Below, one piece after another: positions 46,501 through 47,856 of a stretch of 47,856 bases of DNA. The notes beneath the pieces are model-generated. The model searched no databases, had not been told where the DNA came from, and saw nothing but the letters and a program-made list of their open reading frames with translations. The position numbers were made by a program, and so were the translations under genes. The DNA comes from Sergeia podlipaevii (Eukaryota > Euglenozoa > Kinetoplastea > Trypanosomatida > Trypanosomatidae): positions 1 to 47,856 of the forward strand of contig JASANZ010002116.1 of assembly GCA_030849805.1 (NCBI GenBank), written 5' to 3'. The stretch's first letter is position 1; each line of letters starts with the position of its first letter.

Positions 46501-46835
46501 GGCCGAACACGTATGACGACGCTAAAGCTAGATCCTGCTTCACTTGTAGTCGTAGCACTGAGGCTCGCACTGCCGTGGCTCACCATGTTAGAGTCATCAC
46601 AAAAATAGTTATTATAGTGATCAGACGGTGAGGAGACCCCACGTGCACGTGCACTACCGGCTGTCGCCGATGCGTCAGTGGCAATTGTCATTGTGGTGGT
46701 GGTTGATGCCAAATCCTCCACTTCATATACGGGACTTCCTGGTCTTGATGTGCCTCTCTTTGTGAGTCGTGTGTGTGTCTGGCGGGGCATGCCCGACGTC
46801 CCAGCAAGGCTACCTTGAGTGTGATCCAAGTTCAT
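43584..46835 (-). CDS. Kinesin with N-terminal extension and long coiled-coil tail
   Basis: 1083 residues. A disordered Ser/Thr-rich extension (1-100) precedes the motor (about 103-460): P-loop GQTGTGKT (198-205), switch I region LSEVSSRSH (321-329), switch II DLAGSE (359-364), HIPFRNSVLTSVLRDSLGGN (406-425) and LSTLTFANRAKNIRN (445-459). In switch I, the usual Asn three residues before SSRSH is Ser322. The neck continues as RRYEKELAQLRRQLREQ, a coiled coil, and further coiled coils occur around 510-690 and 800-1070. It is a plus-end type N-terminal motor; the family is not clear to me (a kinetoplastid orphan or kinesin-12/15-like are both possible). ATG 46835 is 8 nt after an AG at 46844-46845 that follows a T-rich tract. 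Confidence 0.85.
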   Translation of the reverse strand: MNLDHTQGSLAGTSGMPRQTHTRLTKRGTSRPGSPVYEVEDLASTTTTMTIATDASATAGSARARGVSSPSDHYNNYFCDDSNMVSHGSASLSATTTSEAGSSFSVVIRVRPPVPRELNGYRQYVDVAHVSADCCSVTLTDAMDSESGRGTAVYARQTFTFDHVYDEKTTQQELYDRSARPAVLSVLEGYNTTLMAYGQTGTGKTYTMEGFTSESERGVIPRAVEEIFDRIEVIYESQRQHQQQFVVRASYMQIYNEVISDLLMQPTASSGGSARPYTVRHTPQRGVYVDSLSEWVVRSPEDVYMLIERGTALRATSTTRLSEVSSRSHAVFTIVVEAIEADAAEQPTSYRLAKMNIVDLAGSEKVRTAGVTGQRLEETKSINRSLHELGNVISALAAKPTGRVKHIPFRNSVLTSVLRDSLGGNCKTTLIACISPALEAYAESLSTLTFANRAKNIRNHAVINEDADPAMLVRRYEKELAQLRRQLREQYNANGGSFVDASVLSDMEDDRRRALAALKQSAHAQAQELRLRQQLEQRIAELESILGDGGRLADAAAATAALSLSGGGAVDYAQKLEELDTERRALQEDKSQVDRYKQLLLKQRDIMLSLTTRLNERDEIILQLQEEIDAYDAHVEQLEGQLARTEAAATAGQKLQDKERPPVPQLRAGSLVNQSTVGSVSKKEAEAYVQASKVTANSESSTSASQEGGARYRSELNPSVHLCADEKLVELLMLHGGGGGGASSRRSGSPSSSSPTVDPRAVMLLDTVDASQGGTATAGIAQLCDALRNRIEEVTRRYGNSGSGKVLLEKATKNRDTVADTKLRLRVCEERCRVLERCATLPLMTPVAEAKEALRREFSAATAVFQEELATAQVAAAREQEQRRKVAREVDRIQFEVSRLLETVSFTPQQRAEASRLWQTLRSLEDEALASCNGDAEVGDNSVSSNEMSRRKLMEKELAACEAAWRCKLEEQQDIISALKQQQPASEKVSAVPLDAAVVSRYEGAIAKLTEDLQAHRKDRRALQTIMESRIKAKVDRICELIPAQSEGGAAVERNGVAPKEDLAGELGSLKRLVDASVKAMAS

Positions 46836-47612
46836 TTATCTCTCTAAATGAAAAAAAAAAGGAAATCTAACTAAAAAACTGCGCCACACGACACTCCACG
46901 AAAAGTGCTCAATATCTGTAATATACAAGAGAATAATAACAAAAAACAATAATATGAATGTATCTATGTGCTCTCTCGGTGTGATGATTATATCCTTTCT
47001 GTCTTTTAACTTTTTTTTCTTTTTTTTTTTACTTGTTTGTTTAGGATATGCCAATAAACCTGAAATGTATATGTGTAAATCAGAATAAAAGTGTCTGTGT
47101 ACGCGACACAGATTTGCGCAACCTTGTCCAGACCAAATACGTACTGAATGAGTAGATGGAAGTAGTTCAAAGTGGTTTCCGAACAAAACAAACAAACAAG
47201 CGAAAAGAACGACGACGAAACGGGGAAGAACAGAAAGAGAGAAATAAGAATGGGATGTAACAAGCACACGGAGTGAGTGAGAGAGAGAGAGAGAGACGGA
47301 AAGCAATGCACAATGCCCCATGTATTGCACAGGCACAAAGCAGCATCATGAATTCCTTTGCGCTTGTGCAAGATAGCATGTGCTAGGGTGTTTACATGTC
47401 ATTATTCCCCGCCTACGGTTGGAATGCATGAAAGAGTGCAGGTATGTAAGACGACGACTGCATAGAACTCATACCTATCGTTTTTTTAAAAAAATACTTT
47501 CAAACAAAAGAAGAAAGATGATAATAGTATATTGAGTTCTAAATTTGATTCCTTCCGCGAATCATTTAGTAGGTAAATACGCGAGCGAGAGAGCTTCTAA
47601 AAACATTTATAA

Positions 47613-47650
<38 letters not shown>

Positions 47651-47856
47651 AACATAGTTGTCCTCTGCACGCTCTCTATTTCTTTTCTCCTCTTTTTCAA
47701 TAACAAAATGTAAAAAAAAAAACAGTTTCATGTGTGCATTTTCATTACTCTAACACATGAAATCGGGCCTCCAGCGTGCAGCATGGACTCTTTATGGAGT
47801 TTCTATGGTATATGTTGGGAGGCTGAGCCTCTCCTCCATATATATGTATGTATGCC
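46836..47856. other. Spacer upstream of second kinesin, to window end
   Basis: The minus strand has a T-rich tract at about 46850-46870 ending in CATTTAG, AG at 46844-46845, the likely acceptor for the kinesin. Beyond it the sequence is AT-rich with poly-T (47018-47031), GA repeats (47279-47296) and a TA microsatellite of about 30 bases (47614-47644). No gene is seen; it is presumably the spacer and 3' UTR of a gene lying beyond the window. Confidence 0.5.

Noticed and set aside
1..47856. tRNA, rRNA, snoRNA, CRISPR or transposon content
   Set aside because: I looked for T-loop-like GTTCGA motifs, regular spaced repeats and transposase or reverse-transcriptase motifs on both strands; the GTTCGA or TTCGAA matches fall inside coding regions without tRNA-like context.
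1..47856. Reassigned stop codons
   Set aside because: All recognised genes end at TAA, TAG or TGA at the expected family C terminus with no in-frame stops, so the standard code holds.

Overview
The window looks like nuclear chromosomal DNA of a trypanosomatid (Kinetoplastea). All 20 genes I can support lie on the minus strand, lack introns and are separated by AT-rich, microsatellite-rich spacers of about 0.4-2.2 kb. Most start codons follow a pyrimidine tract plus AG (read on the minus strand), the usual trans-splice acceptor arrangement. Coding sequence is visibly richer in GC than the spacers and carries many Gln, Gly, Ser and Ala runs. I cannot fix the genus. Standard stop codons are used, so this is not one of the lineages with reassigned stops. 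I see no strand switch, tRNA, rRNA, mobile element or CRISPR; the window appears to be an internal piece of one polycistronic unit transcribed from right (47.8 kb) to left (1).

Right part (46.8-34.8 kb, first transcribed): a kinesin with an N-terminal extension, an acylphosphatase, a second kinesin resembling kinesin-5, an unrecognised 584-residue protein, and a small RRM protein. Middle (34.2-22.4 kb): a TTC29-like axonemal TPR protein, an unrecognised Cys-containing protein, phosphopantothenoylcysteine synthetase (CoA synthesis), a PAC3-like proteasome assembly chaperone, a Vps55/LEPROT membrane protein, a coiled-coil protein, a TPM-domain membrane protein with a Cys-rich tail, and the splicing factor PRP17. 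Left part (21.9-0.3 kb): NOT3/5 of the CCR4-NOT complex, a histone stem-loop-binding protein (SLBP) homologue, a protein with acidic tandem repeats, a thioredoxin-fold protein, a WDR59-type GATOR2/SEACAT zinc-domain protein without a beta-propeller, a membrane-anchored CHAP/amidase-like protein whose catalytic Cys is Ala, and the very-long-chain enoyl-CoA reductase.

As usual in trypanosomatids, neighbours are not functionally related in an operon sense. Loose themes are RNA metabolism (SLBP, NOT3/5, PRP17, RRM protein), cytoskeleton and flagellum (two kinesins, TTC29-like, acidic-repeat protein) and membrane or lipid biology (TECR, Vps55, TPM protein).

The observations most worth a second look are the CHAP pseudoenzyme (Ala112), the SLBP homologue, the propeller-less WDR59-type protein, and a roughly 150-bp near-duplication around a single N at 3546 that looks like an unmerged contig overlap. 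I did not find a convincing new multi-gene system.
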